Both the position numbers and the translations under genes were made by a program. From assembly GCA_902785925.1 (NCBI GenBank), contig CADAAI010000011.1, positions 1-64,000 on the forward strand: a stretch of 64,000 bases of DNA. The letters are read 5' to 3'. Position 1 is the first letter of the stretch, and each line of letters begins with the position of its first letter. This document shows, piece by piece, positions 7,455 through 17,031 of this stretch. Below the pieces are notes generated by a model that saw only the letters and a program-made list of their open reading frames with translations, was not told where the DNA came from and ran no database searches. This DNA comes from an uncultured Bacteroidales bacterium (GTDB lineage: Bacteria; Bacteroidota; Bacteroidia; Bacteroidales; Muribaculaceae).

Positions 7455-8768
7455 TTATTGATTGCCGAGGATGATGTTGTAGATTAGAGTGACATCGGAA
7501 GAGGTTACTGAGCCGTCGTTGTTGACATCGCTAGTTGATAAAAAGGTTGTGTTGTTGTTGAGCAGATAGTCATAGATAACTGTGACATCGGCGCTGGTCA
7601 CGTAGCCGTCGCCGTTGACATCACCCACGAGGGCTGTTTGTTCCTCGTTAGGATATAAGCCCACATACATTGCTTGCCAATCATCGTAGGTGTAGAGCCC
7701 TGGATCGAGCACAGCAATGTCGAAAAATCCGTTCTCTTGTCCATGCCATCCCCAGTTGACATGCACCAAGCCGTTTTCGTCATATCCGTCGATGATGAAA
7801 TTGTGTCCGCCAAAGATGCCGAGTTCGATGTTGATGTCGCGTGCCGAGTAGAAAATGGGGTGGCGGTTGCTGATTTCGGTGTAGACCATTTCCATCCACT
7901 GAGGCTCGGTGTAACGTGACCTAAGGATATAATGCGTGGTGTCGTTATAGTTGAAATGGTTGATAAAGGCGCTCACGCACTTGGCATCGGAAGAACCAGT
8001 GCCAAATTGGTCATAAGTTGATTGAGCTGCCACGCTGCAGTAATAACATAGCTGTGCTGCTGCCTGCGCTTGAATATCGGTGTACTCGCCGTTGTAGTCA
8101 TCAAGCATGTTATCCCAATCGAAAGGATTCTGCTCGAAGTCAACTTTGAAGGTCAAATTCCTGGTGGCACTTTTGCCAGGAATTTCATACTTAACTGTTA
8201 CCGAGTCCTGTCCGAAGCCATGAGCAGGGAATTTGTAATAATTCATAAACTGAGCCATTGCAACGCCCACGCATCCAACCACATAATGGTTATCGCTTGG
8301 ATAGTACACTCCGCCCATCGGTTGGTCCTCGGCCCACGTTTTGAGTGGCTCCATGTAATTGAAAGGCTCATGTTGTCCCCACAATGTGGTTATGAGCGAA
8401 TCGACCCTTGTTGGAAACCGTGCGGGGTCGGGAGGAGTGGTGGACCTGATGCTGGGCACTTTGCTCACAGCATTCATCCACCAGTTAAAGCCTGGATTCT
8501 TGCTTGATGGGTCGAGTCGCGAGCTCTCGGAATAGGCTATCACTCGCTGGCGAGCGCCATCGCTTTTCACAACAGCAAAGCCGCCACCGTCTTTCTCAAA
8601 CAGTGCCAGCCTGTCGTTACCAGCCACTTGCTTCACAGCGGCCGGGGAGCCTTTGCCAATCTTGGCTTGTGCAACATTGAGCATTGAGTTGTTGACACAA
8701 TCTTGAGCCTGCGTCGAGAAAGTGAAAAACAATGCTACTAAAAAGGGAGTTAGTGTCCTCATGTACAT
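7455..8768 (-). CDS. Secreted C10 family cysteine peptidase with dockerin-like tail
   Basis: This is a streptopain-type (C10) peptidase of about 437 residues. It has a signal peptide (about 1-22, FSTQAQD), a short propeptide (GGFAVVKSDG ... VIAYSE) and a catalytic domain. The nucleophile Cys166 lies in HYVVGCVGVAMAQ, the histidine is His322 in IFGGHNFIIDGYD, and HVNWGW follows as usual. The C-terminus has two dockerin-like calcium-binding repeats (GDVNGDGYVTSADVTVIYDY and DVNNDGSVTSSDVTLIYN). The start is ATG at 8768 or 8762; the upstream TTG at 8801 overlaps the promoter. The propeptide is shorter than in the two other C10 proteins of this window. It has its own promoter and terminator. Confidence 0.88.
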   Translation of the reverse strand: MYMRTLTPFLVALFFTFSTQAQDCVNNSMLNVAQAKIGKGSPAAVKQVAGNDRLALFEKDGGGFAVVKSDGARQRVIAYSESSRLDPSSKNPGFNWWMNAVSKVPSIRSTTPPDPARFPTRVDSLITTLWGQHEPFNYMEPLKTWAEDQPMGGVYYPSDNHYVVGCVGVAMAQFMNYYKFPAHGFGQDSVTVKYEIPGKSATRNLTFKVDFEQNPFDWDNMLDDYNGEYTDIQAQAAAQLCYYCSVAAQSTYDQFGTGSSDAKCVSAFINHFNYNDTTHYILRSRYTEPQWMEMVYTEISNRHPIFYSARDINIELGIFGGHNFIIDGYDENGLVHVNWGWHGQENGFFDIAVLDPGLYTYDDWQAMYVGLYPNEEQTALVGDVNGDGYVTSADVTVIYDYLLNNNTTFLSTSDVNNDGSVTSSDVTLIYNIILGNQ

Positions 8769-8798
8769 TTGGTTTATTATTTTTGTGTTTAGCAATCG

Positions 8799-8830
8799 CA
8801 AAAATATGTAGAAAAGATCATTAATGCAAA
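8799..8830 (-). promoter_or_regulatory. Promoter of the first C10 peptidase gene
   Basis: On the minus strand TTTG (8830-8827) and TATTTTTG (8806-8799) are separated by 20 bp, an excellent Bacteroidetes promoter. The predicted leader is about 24 bases. Confidence 0.75.
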
Positions 8831-8965
8831 TGTTTTTTATATTGCAGTTTTTAATGCTATCTTAAATAATAAATTATTTCTTTGGTTTTTACAAAATATT
8901 AAAGAAAAATCCCTAACTTTCAAAACAATTTTTGGGACTATTTATGATTATAAAATTACTTTAAA

Positions 8966-8997
8966 ATTGGTGGCGAGAAAATAAATGTTTATCTTTG
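8966..8997 (+). promoter_or_regulatory. Promoter of the flippase-like membrane protein gene
   Basis: ATTG (8966-8969) and TATCTTTG (8990-8997) are 20 bp apart. Transcription would start near 9003, only a few bases before the ATG at 9010. This rules out the upstream TTG at 8995, which lies inside the -7 element. Confidence 0.7.
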
Positions 8998-9009
8998 CAA
9001 ATTGTGACA

Positions 9010-10104
9010 ATGTCATTACTATTTAAATCAAAACAATCAACGGTGAAAAAAGTTATATCGGCATTATTGAAATATGGCATCCCCATCGCAATCAGTGTGG
9101 GGTTGGCGTGGTTCCTGTCAAAAAACGTTGACTGGGGCGCCATAAAGCAGAGTTTGAGCAACGATGTGAACTACTGGTGGTTTGTGCCCGTGATAGTGGT
9201 GAGCATCTTCAGCCACATTTTCAGGGCGCTGCGATGGCGGTTGCAACTCAACGCCATAGGCATCAAGCCATCACTCAGTGCATTGATAAACAGCATCTTC
9301 GGCACCTATTTTGTGAACCTGCTCTTTCCTCGCCTTGGCGAGGTGTGGCGCTCGGGCTACATTGCCCAGCGCGAGAAAGCGTCGTTCACTCAGGTGCTAG
9401 GCTCGATGGTGGGTGACCGCTTGAGCGACACCGTGACAGTGGGACTGCTCACAGTGTTCACCTTCTTCATAGCTCAAGATGCCTTTATCAAGTTCTTTGA
9501 CCAGCGCGGCGATGGTGGTGGCTCAATCTACACTTCATGGGTGTTTTGGCTACTGGTTGTGCTAGGCGTTTTGGGCGTACTTGCCCTAGTGTGGATATTC
9601 CGCAGCAAGAGCGAGAACAAGGTGATAGCCAAGATTAGGTTGATGCTCCGTAACTTGTGGGATGGTTTTGCAGCCATTGGTAAAATGGACGGCAAGTGGA
9701 TGTTTGTGCTTTACACCATTTTGATATGGGGGTGCTACTTCTTGCAGCTCTATATTGCCTCATTTGCCTTCGCATGCACCAAGGATTTAGGTGTTGTGGC
9801 TATCCTCGTGCTCTTTGTATTGAGTAGTATTGGCATGGCAGTGCCCAGCAATGGCGGTCTTGGCCCATGGCAGTTTGCCATCATTTTCGGACTCACACTC
9901 TATGGTGTGGGAGCCTTCCCTCCCAGCACTCCTTACGACCCTCAGGCTTCGGCCTTCGCGTGGGTGGTTTGGGGCGTGCAGACTTGCTTGCTCATTGTGC
10001 TTGGCATCTACGCCTTCATCAGCATGGCGATTGACCGCAAGCGCATCGCCCAAGGCAAGACCGTGATAAAAACCGAGAATCAAGGAGATGGCATGAAAAT
10101 ATAG
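9010..10104 (+). CDS. Flippase-like integral membrane protein (UPF0104 / LPG synthase TM family)
   Basis: The 364-residue protein has about eight hydrophobic segments and the hallmarks of the lysylphosphatidylglycerol synthetase membrane-domain family. These are FRALRWRLQL in the first third, the loop LFPRLGEVWRSGYI, and the later PSNGGLGPWQFAIIFGL. Members without the cytosolic synthetase domain are thought to move lipids or lipid-linked sugars across the inner membrane; the cargo here is unknown. The start is fixed by the promoter. It is followed 47 bases later by another membrane protein gene on the same strand. Confidence 0.8.
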   Translation: MSLLFKSKQSTVKKVISALLKYGIPIAISVGLAWFLSKNVDWGAIKQSLSNDVNYWWFVPVIVVSIFSHIFRALRWRLQLNAIGIKPSLSALINSIFGTYFVNLLFPRLGEVWRSGYIAQREKASFTQVLGSMVGDRLSDTVTVGLLTVFTFFIAQDAFIKFFDQRGDGGGSIYTSWVFWLLVVLGVLGVLALVWIFRSKSENKVIAKIRLMLRNLWDGFAAIGKMDGKWMFVLYTILIWGCYFLQLYIASFAFACTKDLGVVAILVLFVLSSIGMAVPSNGGLGPWQFAIIFGLTLYGVGAFPPSTPYDPQASAFAWVVWGVQTCLLIVLGIYAFISMAIDRKRIAQGKTVIKTENQGDGMKI

Positions 10105-10151
10105 TTATTGCATGTTACATAATAAAACGAAAAACTAATAACTACACAGAT

Positions 10152-10736
10152 ATGAAACTCATAGACGACAACTTTGACGATTATTTTGAGAGCGGAGCAC
10201 CCAAGAAAGAAAGTGCCCCTCGCGAAGAGACCGAAGAAGAACGTGAAGAACGCGAGCTCATAGAGACCACAATCGAGCGCCGCAGCAACAAGAAGCGCAT
10301 CTTCCTAGCGCTGGGTTCGTTGCTGATATTGTTGTTGATAATATTCTTCGTTCGCGATCGCTTCTTCCATGCTTACCGTGAGAGCGACATCAAGGGCCGC
10401 ATCGTCGACATCGCCCTTCAAGGCTCGGTGTTCAGCACCTATGAGGGTAAGATGTTGAGCTACGACGTGGTGGCACCAGGCAATGTGCTCAAGAGTGAGT
10501 TTAACTTCTCGGTGACCGACGACTCTATCGTGCAGAAGCTTGGCGAGCTGAAGCAGACTCCACTTGCCGTGCAGGTGCATTACAAGGAGTACAAGAGCAG
10601 TGTGCCCTGGCGTGGCAGCACCAAATATATTGTCACAGCAATCGACACGGTGACAATCGACAGCTATGTCGACAATGTGAAGGACATACCTCTGCCTCCC
10701 AAGCCACAAGAACCCACCGAACCAGAGGGAAAGTGA
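10152..10736 (+). CDS. Single-pass membrane protein of unknown function
   Basis: I do not recognise a named function. The 194-residue protein has a very acidic N-terminal cytosolic segment (REETEEEREEREL), one membrane helix (about 49-67, RIFLALGSLLILLLIIFFV), then an extracytoplasmic domain of about 110 residues and a proline-rich acidic tail (PLPPKPQEPTEPEGK). The outer domain is beta-rich by composition (GKMLSYDVVAPGNVLKSEF, LAVQVHYKEY). It follows the flippase-like gene and probably shares its transcript. Confidence 0.7.
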   Translation: MKLIDDNFDDYFESGAPKKESAPREETEEEREERELIETTIERRSNKKRIFLALGSLLILLLIIFFVRDRFFHAYRESDIKGRIVDIALQGSVFSTYEGKMLSYDVVAPGNVLKSEFNFSVTDDSIVQKLGELKQTPLAVQVHYKEYKSSVPWRGSTKYIVTAIDTVTIDSYVDNVKDIPLPPKPQEPTEPEGK

Positions 10737-10781
10737 GAAGTGGTAGATTATAAGTAGCAAAGTTAACCAAATAGATGACAA

Positions 10782-13160
10782 ATGTTTAGAAAGTTTTTAT
10801 CTTTAGTAATTATGGTTCTTGCGGCGTTCAGCGTGATGAATGCAGCTAGGGTCAGCGAGAAGCAGGCGAGAGACATTGCCGGCCAGTTCTTTAAAGTGAC
10901 TATGCCCGACCAGCCCGCCAGTATGAAGAAGCTTGCCAAGGGCGGTCAAGCCACAGCTTTCTACGTTTTCAACAATCCCGAGCAGCCCGGGTGGGTGATA
11001 ATTGCTGGCGACGACCGAGCACGCCCCATTCTAGCCTATGGTGATGAGGATTATTTCGTTGCTGAGGATGTGCCCGAGTGTGTACAGGACTGGCTCAACG
11101 GCTATGCTGAGCAAATTGCGGCAATAGACCAAGTCCAGCCCGAATCACCAGTATCGTTCGATGCTAGCGTGATAGGTTCCACCAAGAACAAAATCGCGCC
11201 GCTTCTCTCTACGATAAAATGGGCTCAGGGCTTGCCATTCAACCAGCAGTGTCCTAGCTTTGTAAACGATGAAGGCAATACTAGCTACAGTCCTTCAGGA
11301 TGTGTTGCCATCGCCATGGCTCAACTCATGTATTACTACAAGTCGAATTATGGTTGCGATGCCATTCCTGCCTACACCTCATCGAAGAATGGTTTCGTAA
11401 ATGAGCGTCCAGCCTTGAGCAAGACCACCTTCAACTGGGCGATAATGAACCCATGGTATGACAATGCGGCAAGTAGCAGTTCCAGCGCTAAAGAGGTGCA
11501 GAAACTCGTGAAATATTGCGGACAGGCAGTTCGCATGGATTATGGCAAGACCACGTCAAGCGCCACTAGCCAGCGCAACGCATTCACCTACTACTTTGGT
11601 TATGATAAGCTTAGCCAGCAGATCAAGCGTGAGGATGTAAACGCCGCAGTGTGGGAGAACATGATTTACACCGAGATTGCTTCGGGACGTCCGGTTTACA
11701 TTAGTGCGCGCAAACTCAGTGGCGGCCATGCATTCATTTGCGACGGCTACGACGGCAATGGTCTATACCACATCAACTGGGGCTGGCGAGGAAACAACAA
11801 CGGCTTCTTCGCACTTAACGCGCTGAGTGATGGCAATAGTGGTGGCACTGGTGCCGCCAGCGGCGAGGAAGGCTACACCATTAATCTCCAGGCGATTATT
11901 GGTCTCGAGCCAAGCAAGTCATCTCAAAACACTACCGACTACAACGCTGTAGCGCTTTATAGCAACGAGGATGATGACATTGTCGCTATTCAGGTACCCA
12001 CCACAAGCTATAGCCGGACAAGCACGTCAGGCGCATTTAACAACGTGCAACTCATTGCCAACTATTGGAACAACTCAGCCCAGACCTATACCTATGACCT
12101 GGGTTGGGCTCTTTACGACAGCAATGGAAACATCAAGAGCACACACACCGTGCTTACTAATAAGGTCCTTCAGGATGGATATTACACCTATCCTACAAGC
12201 AGCCTGTCGATAGGCAGTGGTCTGTCGTCGGGGACTTATTACTTGAAACCCATATGCCGCCTTAGCGGAAAAACGACGTGGCTCTTGGCTAGGGGCGCCA
12301 GCATGAACCATGTGAAAGCAACTATCTCCTCCAATACCCTTACTCTTGAGGTAATAGATCCACTTAAAGTTCAGAACTTGAAGATTAACTCGGTGACTAC
12401 TGGCTCGGTAAAGAAGGTGGGCAGTCCACTTGAGCTTAAATTGGGTGTCTCAAATCAAGGACAAACCGATTATAACTACATCTACATGTGGGTGAATGGA
12501 ACTCTCACCAGCGCCACCACTACCGATGTGGCAATAGGCAGCAGCGGCATTGTGACAATGTACTACACGCCGTCGCAGGTGGGTAGCAACACCTTCAAAT
12601 TCACAGCCGACAAGAAAGGAACTAAGGTGCTCTACACCACCAATGTTACAGTGAGCGCAGCAACAACCGCAGCGTTCACCGCAACCAACAGTGCAACGGT
12701 TTCGGGAACCACTATTACCGTTAAGAGTGTACTAAAGAATAATGGTTCCGATACCTACAACGACTATATCCTGGCTAAGATGTGGAAGCACCGCCCAACA
12801 TCAGGAAACACAGGCTATGGCGATAACTCGATAGCCCAACCACTGTATCTCAACAGCGGTGGCACGACGACGTTGAATTTTGTCTTCACTGGTCTGGAGC
12901 ATGGCACAGGCTATCATTTCTCAATCTACTATTATAGTAATGGTGAACTTGTAAAGGCAGGTTCAAGTACTTCAACTAAGACTCCAAGTCTTTACGACAT
13001 TAACGAGGATGGAGCTGTGAACAGCGCTGACATTACTGCCATTTATGATGCAATTCTAAATGGCAACCTGGAGTACAAGGGTTACAGTGATCTCAATGGC
13101 GACGGAGTTGTTAACGCTGCCGACATCACCACGATCTACAATTACATTTTGGGAAACTAA
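10782..13160 (+). CDS. Secreted C10 family cysteine peptidase with dockerin-like tail (second copy)
   Basis: This 792-residue protein has a signal peptide (about 1-21) and an inhibitory Spi-type propeptide (about 22-130, with AFYVFNN and WVIIAGDDRARPILAY). The C10 catalytic domain has Cys174 in PSGCVAIAMAQ, His316 in SGGHAFICDGYD, and HINWGW. Beta-sandwich-like middle domains (about 385-730) follow. The C-terminus has two dockerin-like repeats (DINEDGAVNSADITAIYD and DLNGDGVVNAADITTIYN). It is about twice the length of a minimal C10 enzyme because of these extra modules. It sits 0.7 kb before a susC/susD pair on the same strand, which suggests protein degradation coupled to peptide uptake. 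A hairpin follows the gene. Confidence 0.92.
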   Translation: MFRKFLSLVIMVLAAFSVMNAARVSEKQARDIAGQFFKVTMPDQPASMKKLAKGGQATAFYVFNNPEQPGWVIIAGDDRARPILAYGDEDYFVAEDVPECVQDWLNGYAEQIAAIDQVQPESPVSFDASVIGSTKNKIAPLLSTIKWAQGLPFNQQCPSFVNDEGNTSYSPSGCVAIAMAQLMYYYKSNYGCDAIPAYTSSKNGFVNERPALSKTTFNWAIMNPWYDNAASSSSSAKEVQKLVKYCGQAVRMDYGKTTSSATSQRNAFTYYFGYDKLSQQIKREDVNAAVWENMIYTEIASGRPVYISARKLSGGHAFICDGYDGNGLYHINWGWRGNNNGFFALNALSDGNSGGTGAASGEEGYTINLQAIIGLEPSKSSQNTTDYNAVALYSNEDDDIVAIQVPTTSYSRTSTSGAFNNVQLIANYWNNSAQTYTYDLGWALYDSNGNIKSTHTVLTNKVLQDGYYTYPTSSLSIGSGLSSGTYYLKPICRLSGKTTWLLARGASMNHVKATISSNTLTLEVIDPLKVQNLKINSVTTGSVKKVGSPLELKLGVSNQGQTDYNYIYMWVNGTLTSATTTDVAIGSSGIVTMYYTPSQVGSNTFKFTADKKGTKVLYTTNVTVSAATTAAFTATNSATVSGTTITVKSVLKNNGSDTYNDYILAKMWKHRPTSGNTGYGDNSIAQPLYLNSGGTTTLNFVFTGLEHGTGYHFSIYYYSNGELVKAGSSTSTKTPSLYDINEDGAVNSADITAIYDAILNGNLEYKGYSDLNGDGVVNAADITTIYNYILGN

Positions 13161-13191
13161 GTGTAAGTTTTAAGAGGTAGATAACATGCTG

Positions 13192-13231
13192 ATTGGCACC
13201 ATGTCGGGGATAATTCCGGCGTGGTGCCAAT
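13192..13231 (+). terminator. Hairpin after the second C10 peptidase gene
   Basis: ATTGGCACCA (13192-13201) pairs perfectly with TGGTGCCAAT (13222-13231). Inner bases (CGGGGA / TTCCGG) can pair partly. The following T run is weak (TTCTATTT), so termination may be partial. Confidence 0.6.
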
Positions 13232-13607
13232 TCTATTTAAATAAGGAGTGGCGCTGGTGGGGTGGAGAGAGTGTGTGAAATGTGTTAAAATAACAAATGT
13301 TAATTTGTGGTTGATTTTAACTATTTTGTAATGTGGGATGTTACCTTCGGCACATGTAATTTGATGGTTGTGGAGTATTGGGGTGCAAACATGTGAATTA
13401 AGGTTAATAGGCTGAGAGTAAAATACTTTAAGGGATGTAGCCCTCCTTGATTCAGAGGGTTTGAATTGATAAAACTCATTAAAGAAGGAAACAACACTTA
13501 ATATTCCTGAAAATTTAAATATAAATCTAAATTTAGCAAAAACAGTAAATTGAGGTGCAAAAAGGTTAAAGTGTTGTTTTGTGTTATTTTGTATAATATA
13601 AAAATAT

Positions 13608-13615
13608 TAAATTTG
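13608..13615 (+). promoter_or_regulatory. -7 element of the probable susC promoter
   Basis: TAAATTTG matches TAnnTTTG exactly. A TTTG lies at 13588-13591 but with a 16-bp spacer, shorter than the usual 19-21, so the promoter may need an activator. Confidence 0.5.
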
Positions 13616-13674
13616 CATCGCTTAATTATGAAATTGTCGGGCTGCAAGAGAGTAGCATGGGCATTTTAGAAACG

Positions 13675-13787
13675 AGTAACTCCAAAAGTTACTGAACTTT
13701 AAAACAAATACTAGCCTCCTCTATTCCATACTAAAGGTCTTATAGCAATTGCTATGTGCCTTTAGAGTGCCTATTCACACTAATAGG
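13675..13787 (+). promoter_or_regulatory. Three consecutive hairpins in the susC leader
   Basis: Hairpin 1: AGTAACT (13675-13681) with AGTTACT (13687-13693). Hairpin 2: CTAAAGG (13731-13737) with CCTTTAG (13759-13765), enclosing the self-complementary ATAGCAATTGCTAT (13742-13755). Hairpin 3: CCTATT (13770-13775) with AATAGG (13782-13787). All lie between the predicted promoter and the ATG at 13876. They could control translation or mRNA stability; I do not recognise a known riboswitch. Confidence 0.55.
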
Positions 13788-13875
13788 AATTAAATGACCC
13801 CAAAGTTTTAAATTTTTAGAACATTATGAAGTTTAATCATAATTATTTGAAGTTTAATCATTAATTGTTTACTGT

Positions 13876-16800
13876 ATGAAGAGACTTTTATCAACTTTGA
13901 TGGCCGTGTGCATCATTGCAATGGGTGCGTCGGCTAGCAAGATCGTTAAAGGTAAGGTCATCGATGCCGCAAACAATGAGCCACTGATTGGCGCTAGCGT
14001 CCAAGCAATAGGTTCAAATCAGGGCACCGGTACCGACATTAACGGTGAATTCACAGTAACCGTCAACGACAACGTTAAGCAACTTCGCGTTAGCTACGTG
14101 GGCTACAAGGAGCAAATCGTTGCGGTTGCAAGTTATGTAACAGTAGCTCTTGAGAGCGACGACCTCACTCTCGACGAGGTAATGGTTGTGGCTTATGGTC
14201 AAACCAAGAAGACCTCGTTCACTGGTTCGGCACAAGCCGTTAACAACAAGAAGATTGAGACTCGTCCTATCACAAGTGCCACCAAGGCCCTTGAGGGTAA
14301 CGTGGGTGGTATCCAGGTGGGCGGTAGTTCTGGTCAGCCAGGTGCCGATGTTGCTATCCGCATTCGCGGTTTTGGCTCTATCAACGCCAGCAACAATCCT
14401 CTCTATGTAGTTGATGGTATTCCTTATGATGGCGCATTGAGCGATATCAACCCCAACGATATCGAGAGCATGACCGTCTTGAAGGATGCTTCGGCTGCTG
14501 CTCTTTATGGTGCACGTGGTGCCAATGGTGTTATCATGATTCAAACCAAGAAGGGTAATGAGGGGCGCACCAATGTCACTTGGCGCTCTACTGTTGGTTG
14601 GTCTAACCGTGCCACTCCACGCTACGAGACCGTTAACCAGAAGGAGTTTGTACAACTCTTCTATGAGGGTTTGAGAAGCTACTTTGAGGTTGACAACGGT
14701 ATGGACCGTGCAACTGCCGACACCTATAGCCAGTATTATCTGGGTGATGAGCTCGGAGGCGAGATGTACAACCCCTTCAAGAACTACACCTTCGACACCA
14801 TCATCAATCCTGAAACTGGCATGGTATATGACGACGTTCAAAGCGCATGGAACGAAGACTGGTATGACAGTGTGATTCGCAAGAGCGCTTTCCGTCACGA
14901 GCATGTGTTCTCGGTTAACGGTGGTACACAGAAGACTCAATACATGTTTTCTCTCGGTTACTTGAAAGAAAACGGTTTCTTGAAGACCACAAGCTTCGAG
15001 CGCTACAGCGCACGTGCCAATGTCAACAGCCAAATCAACGACTGGTTTGCTGCTAACATCAACACTTCACTGGGTCACTCTAAGAGTAACTTCAGTGACT
15101 ATGACGACACCAGCTACAGCAACCCCTGGTTTACAGCACAGTTCATCAACCCATTGTTCCCAGTTTATCTCAAGGACGAGAATGGCAACAACCAACTAGA
15201 TTCTGAAGGCAAAATCCAGTATGACTGGGGCGAGGGCGGCCGTGTTGGTAACTTGAACGATTTCAACTCACTCGGCATGCTTCTCATGGACAAGGCTAGC
15301 AACGTTCGCGATATCGCAGGTTTGCGCACCGGTATCGTGATTGGTAGCGACCTCGAGAAATACGGTTGGCGTCAGGGTATCAAGTTCGCCGTTAACTTCG
15401 GTATGGACTATGTGAACCGTAACCGCTTGTTCTATATGAACTCACAACACGGTAACCAGGCCAACGCTCACGGCTTGCTTGAGAAGATGAATTATCGCAC
15501 ACAGAGCTATACCTTCAACCAGTTGCTCACTTGGACTCGTTCTTTCAACAAAGTTCACAACATTGACTTCCTGATTGGTCACGAGTGGTATGCCTACAAG
15601 TGGAACTACCTGTTTGCTGAGCGCACCAACATCGTTGATGGTATCTACGACCTCAGTGGTGGTGCCAACGTTTCAGACAACAACTCTTATCAATATGATT
15701 ATCGCATCAACTCTTTCTTGAGTCGTTTCAACTACAATTACGACGACCGTTACTATCTGTCGGCATCAATCCGTAGCGATGCCTCTTCACGCTTCCACAA
15801 GAAACACCACACTGGCACATTCTGGTCGGTGGGTGCCAACTGGCGTGTATCGAAAGAGGCTTTCATGCAGAACATTGACTGGATTCACAACCTGAGCGTT
15901 AAGGTTAGCTATGGTGAGCAAGGTAACGACAACATCGGTACTTACTATGCATGGCAACAGCTCTTCGACTTGGGTTACACCAACTCAAGCAATGTGGGTG
16001 CTTTTGTTCAGTCTCTTGAGAACCAAGAAGTAAGCTGGGAGAAGAACTCTAACCTCAACGCTGGCTTTGAGGCTGCTCTGTGGGGTGGTCGCTTGCGCAT
16101 CGACTTCGAGTACTTCTATAAGAAGACTACCGACATGCTGCTTAACTTCCCTATGGCTCTCTCTACTGGTTTCACCGGATATCTTGACAACGTGGGTGAC
16201 ATGCGCAACACTGGTTTTGAGTTGAAACTCGGCGCTACTCCAGTTCGCACTGCCGACTTTGAGTGGAACATCGACGTGATGCTCAACCGCACCAACAACA
16301 AGGTGCTTAAGCTTACTGGCGACACCGACGAAATTCTGAACGGTTTCCGCTCAATCAAGGTAGGCATGCCCATCTACACATATTATATGAGTAAGGGTGC
16401 TGGTGTTGATCCCGACACAGGTCTGCCTCTGTACTGGGCCGTTGATGAAGAAGGCAATGAATACAAGACCAGCGACTACTATGAGGCTAACGCCAACAAG
16501 TTCTACCTTGGCAGCCGCATTCCTAAGCTCTATGGTAGCATTGGTACCGACCTCACTTGGAAGGGCTTTGGTCTCTCAATTTTGACCACTTATTCATTAG
16601 GAGGAAAAGTTTATGACTCTCTTTATGCCGGCATCATGATGGGCCTTAGCAGTGGCAACAGCACTTGGCACAAAGACGCTTTAAAGCGTTGGCAGAATCC
16701 TGGCGACATCACCGATGTTCCACGCATCCAGCTTGACGACTATCGCGACTGGCCCGAGGTTACCAGCGACCGCTACCTCATCGATGCGTCTTACTTCGCA

Positions 16801-17010
16801 ATCAAGAACATCACTCTTTCTTACAATCTACCACGCACATTCTTGAACAAGATTGGCATTCAGGGCGCCAAGGTATTTGCTTCGGGCGACAACTTGTGCT
16901 TGTTCACTCATCTCAAGGGTATGGATCCCCAGTACAACTTCACTGGTGGTACCAACTATGACTACAGTCCTAACCGCACCTATACAATTGGTCTAGAGGT
17001 TAACTTCTAA
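13876..17010 (+). CDS. susC-like: SusC/RagA family TonB-linked outer membrane transporter
   Basis: At 1044 residues this is a full-length SusC-type porin. It has a signal peptide (about 1-20), a carboxypeptidase-D-like domain (about 22-100, GKVIDAANNEPLIGASVQ ... VSYVGYKE) and a TonB-box/plug region (VMVVAYGQTKKTSFTGS, VVDGIPYDGALSDINPNDIE, LKDASAAALYGARGANGVI). The barrel ends in YTIGLEVNF with the expected terminal phenylalanine. With its SusD partner 21 bases downstream it should form a pedal-bin type importer of oligosaccharides or peptides, energised by TonB. The adjacent C10 peptidase favours peptides (as in RagAB), but no specificity can be read. No N-terminal anti-sigma-interacting STN domain is present. 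Confidence 0.95.
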   Translation: MKRLLSTLMAVCIIAMGASASKIVKGKVIDAANNEPLIGASVQAIGSNQGTGTDINGEFTVTVNDNVKQLRVSYVGYKEQIVAVASYVTVALESDDLTLDEVMVVAYGQTKKTSFTGSAQAVNNKKIETRPITSATKALEGNVGGIQVGGSSGQPGADVAIRIRGFGSINASNNPLYVVDGIPYDGALSDINPNDIESMTVLKDASAAALYGARGANGVIMIQTKKGNEGRTNVTWRSTVGWSNRATPRYETVNQKEFVQLFYEGLRSYFEVDNGMDRATADTYSQYYLGDELGGEMYNPFKNYTFDTIINPETGMVYDDVQSAWNEDWYDSVIRKSAFRHEHVFSVNGGTQKTQYMFSLGYLKENGFLKTTSFERYSARANVNSQINDWFAANINTSLGHSKSNFSDYDDTSYSNPWFTAQFINPLFPVYLKDENGNNQLDSEGKIQYDWGEGGRVGNLNDFNSLGMLLMDKASNVRDIAGLRTGIVIGSDLEKYGWRQGIKFAVNFGMDYVNRNRLFYMNSQHGNQANAHGLLEKMNYRTQSYTFNQLLTWTRSFNKVHNIDFLIGHEWYAYKWNYLFAERTNIVDGIYDLSGGANVSDNNSYQYDYRINSFLSRFNYNYDDRYYLSASIRSDASSRFHKKHHTGTFWSVGANWRVSKEAFMQNIDWIHNLSVKVSYGEQGNDNIGTYYAWQQLFDLGYTNSSNVGAFVQSLENQEVSWEKNSNLNAGFEAALWGGRLRIDFEYFYKKTTDMLLNFPMALSTGFTGYLDNVGDMRNTGFELKLGATPVRTADFEWNIDVMLNRTNNKVLKLTGDTDEILNGFRSIKVGMPIYTYYMSKGAGVDPDTGLPLYWAVDEEGNEYKTSDYYEANANKFYLGSRIPKLYGSIGTDLTWKGFGLSILTTYSLGGKVYDSLYAGIMMGLSSGNSTWHKDALKRWQNPGDITDVPRIQLDDYRDWPEVTSDRYLIDASYFAIKNITLSYNLPRTFLNKIGIQGAKVFASGDNLCLFTHLKGMDPQYNFTGGTNYDYSPNRTYTIGLEVNF

Positions 17011-17031
17011 TTAAAAGAAAGGAGACATACA

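Larger units (their letters stand above)
13232..13875 (+). other. Long AT-rich upstream region and leader of susC
   Basis: No gene is seen in this stretch of about 640 bases. It holds a CCCTC/GAGGG hairpin at 13441-13459 and a likely promoter -7 box at 13608-13615. From the predicted transcription start (about 13622) to the susC ATG is roughly 250 bases, long for this genome, with three strong hairpins (separate entry). The last 60 bases contain a direct repeat of GAAGTTTAATCAT (from 13829 and from 13849). Confidence 0.6.

Noticed and set aside
8769..8801. Upstream TTG start for the first C10 peptidase
   Set aside because: The codons overlap the -7 promoter element, and the ATG at 8768 or 8762 gives a proper signal peptide.
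14014..15033. 339-residue minus-strand ORF opposite susC
   Set aside because: Shadow ORF; the plus strand encodes a clear SusC protein.
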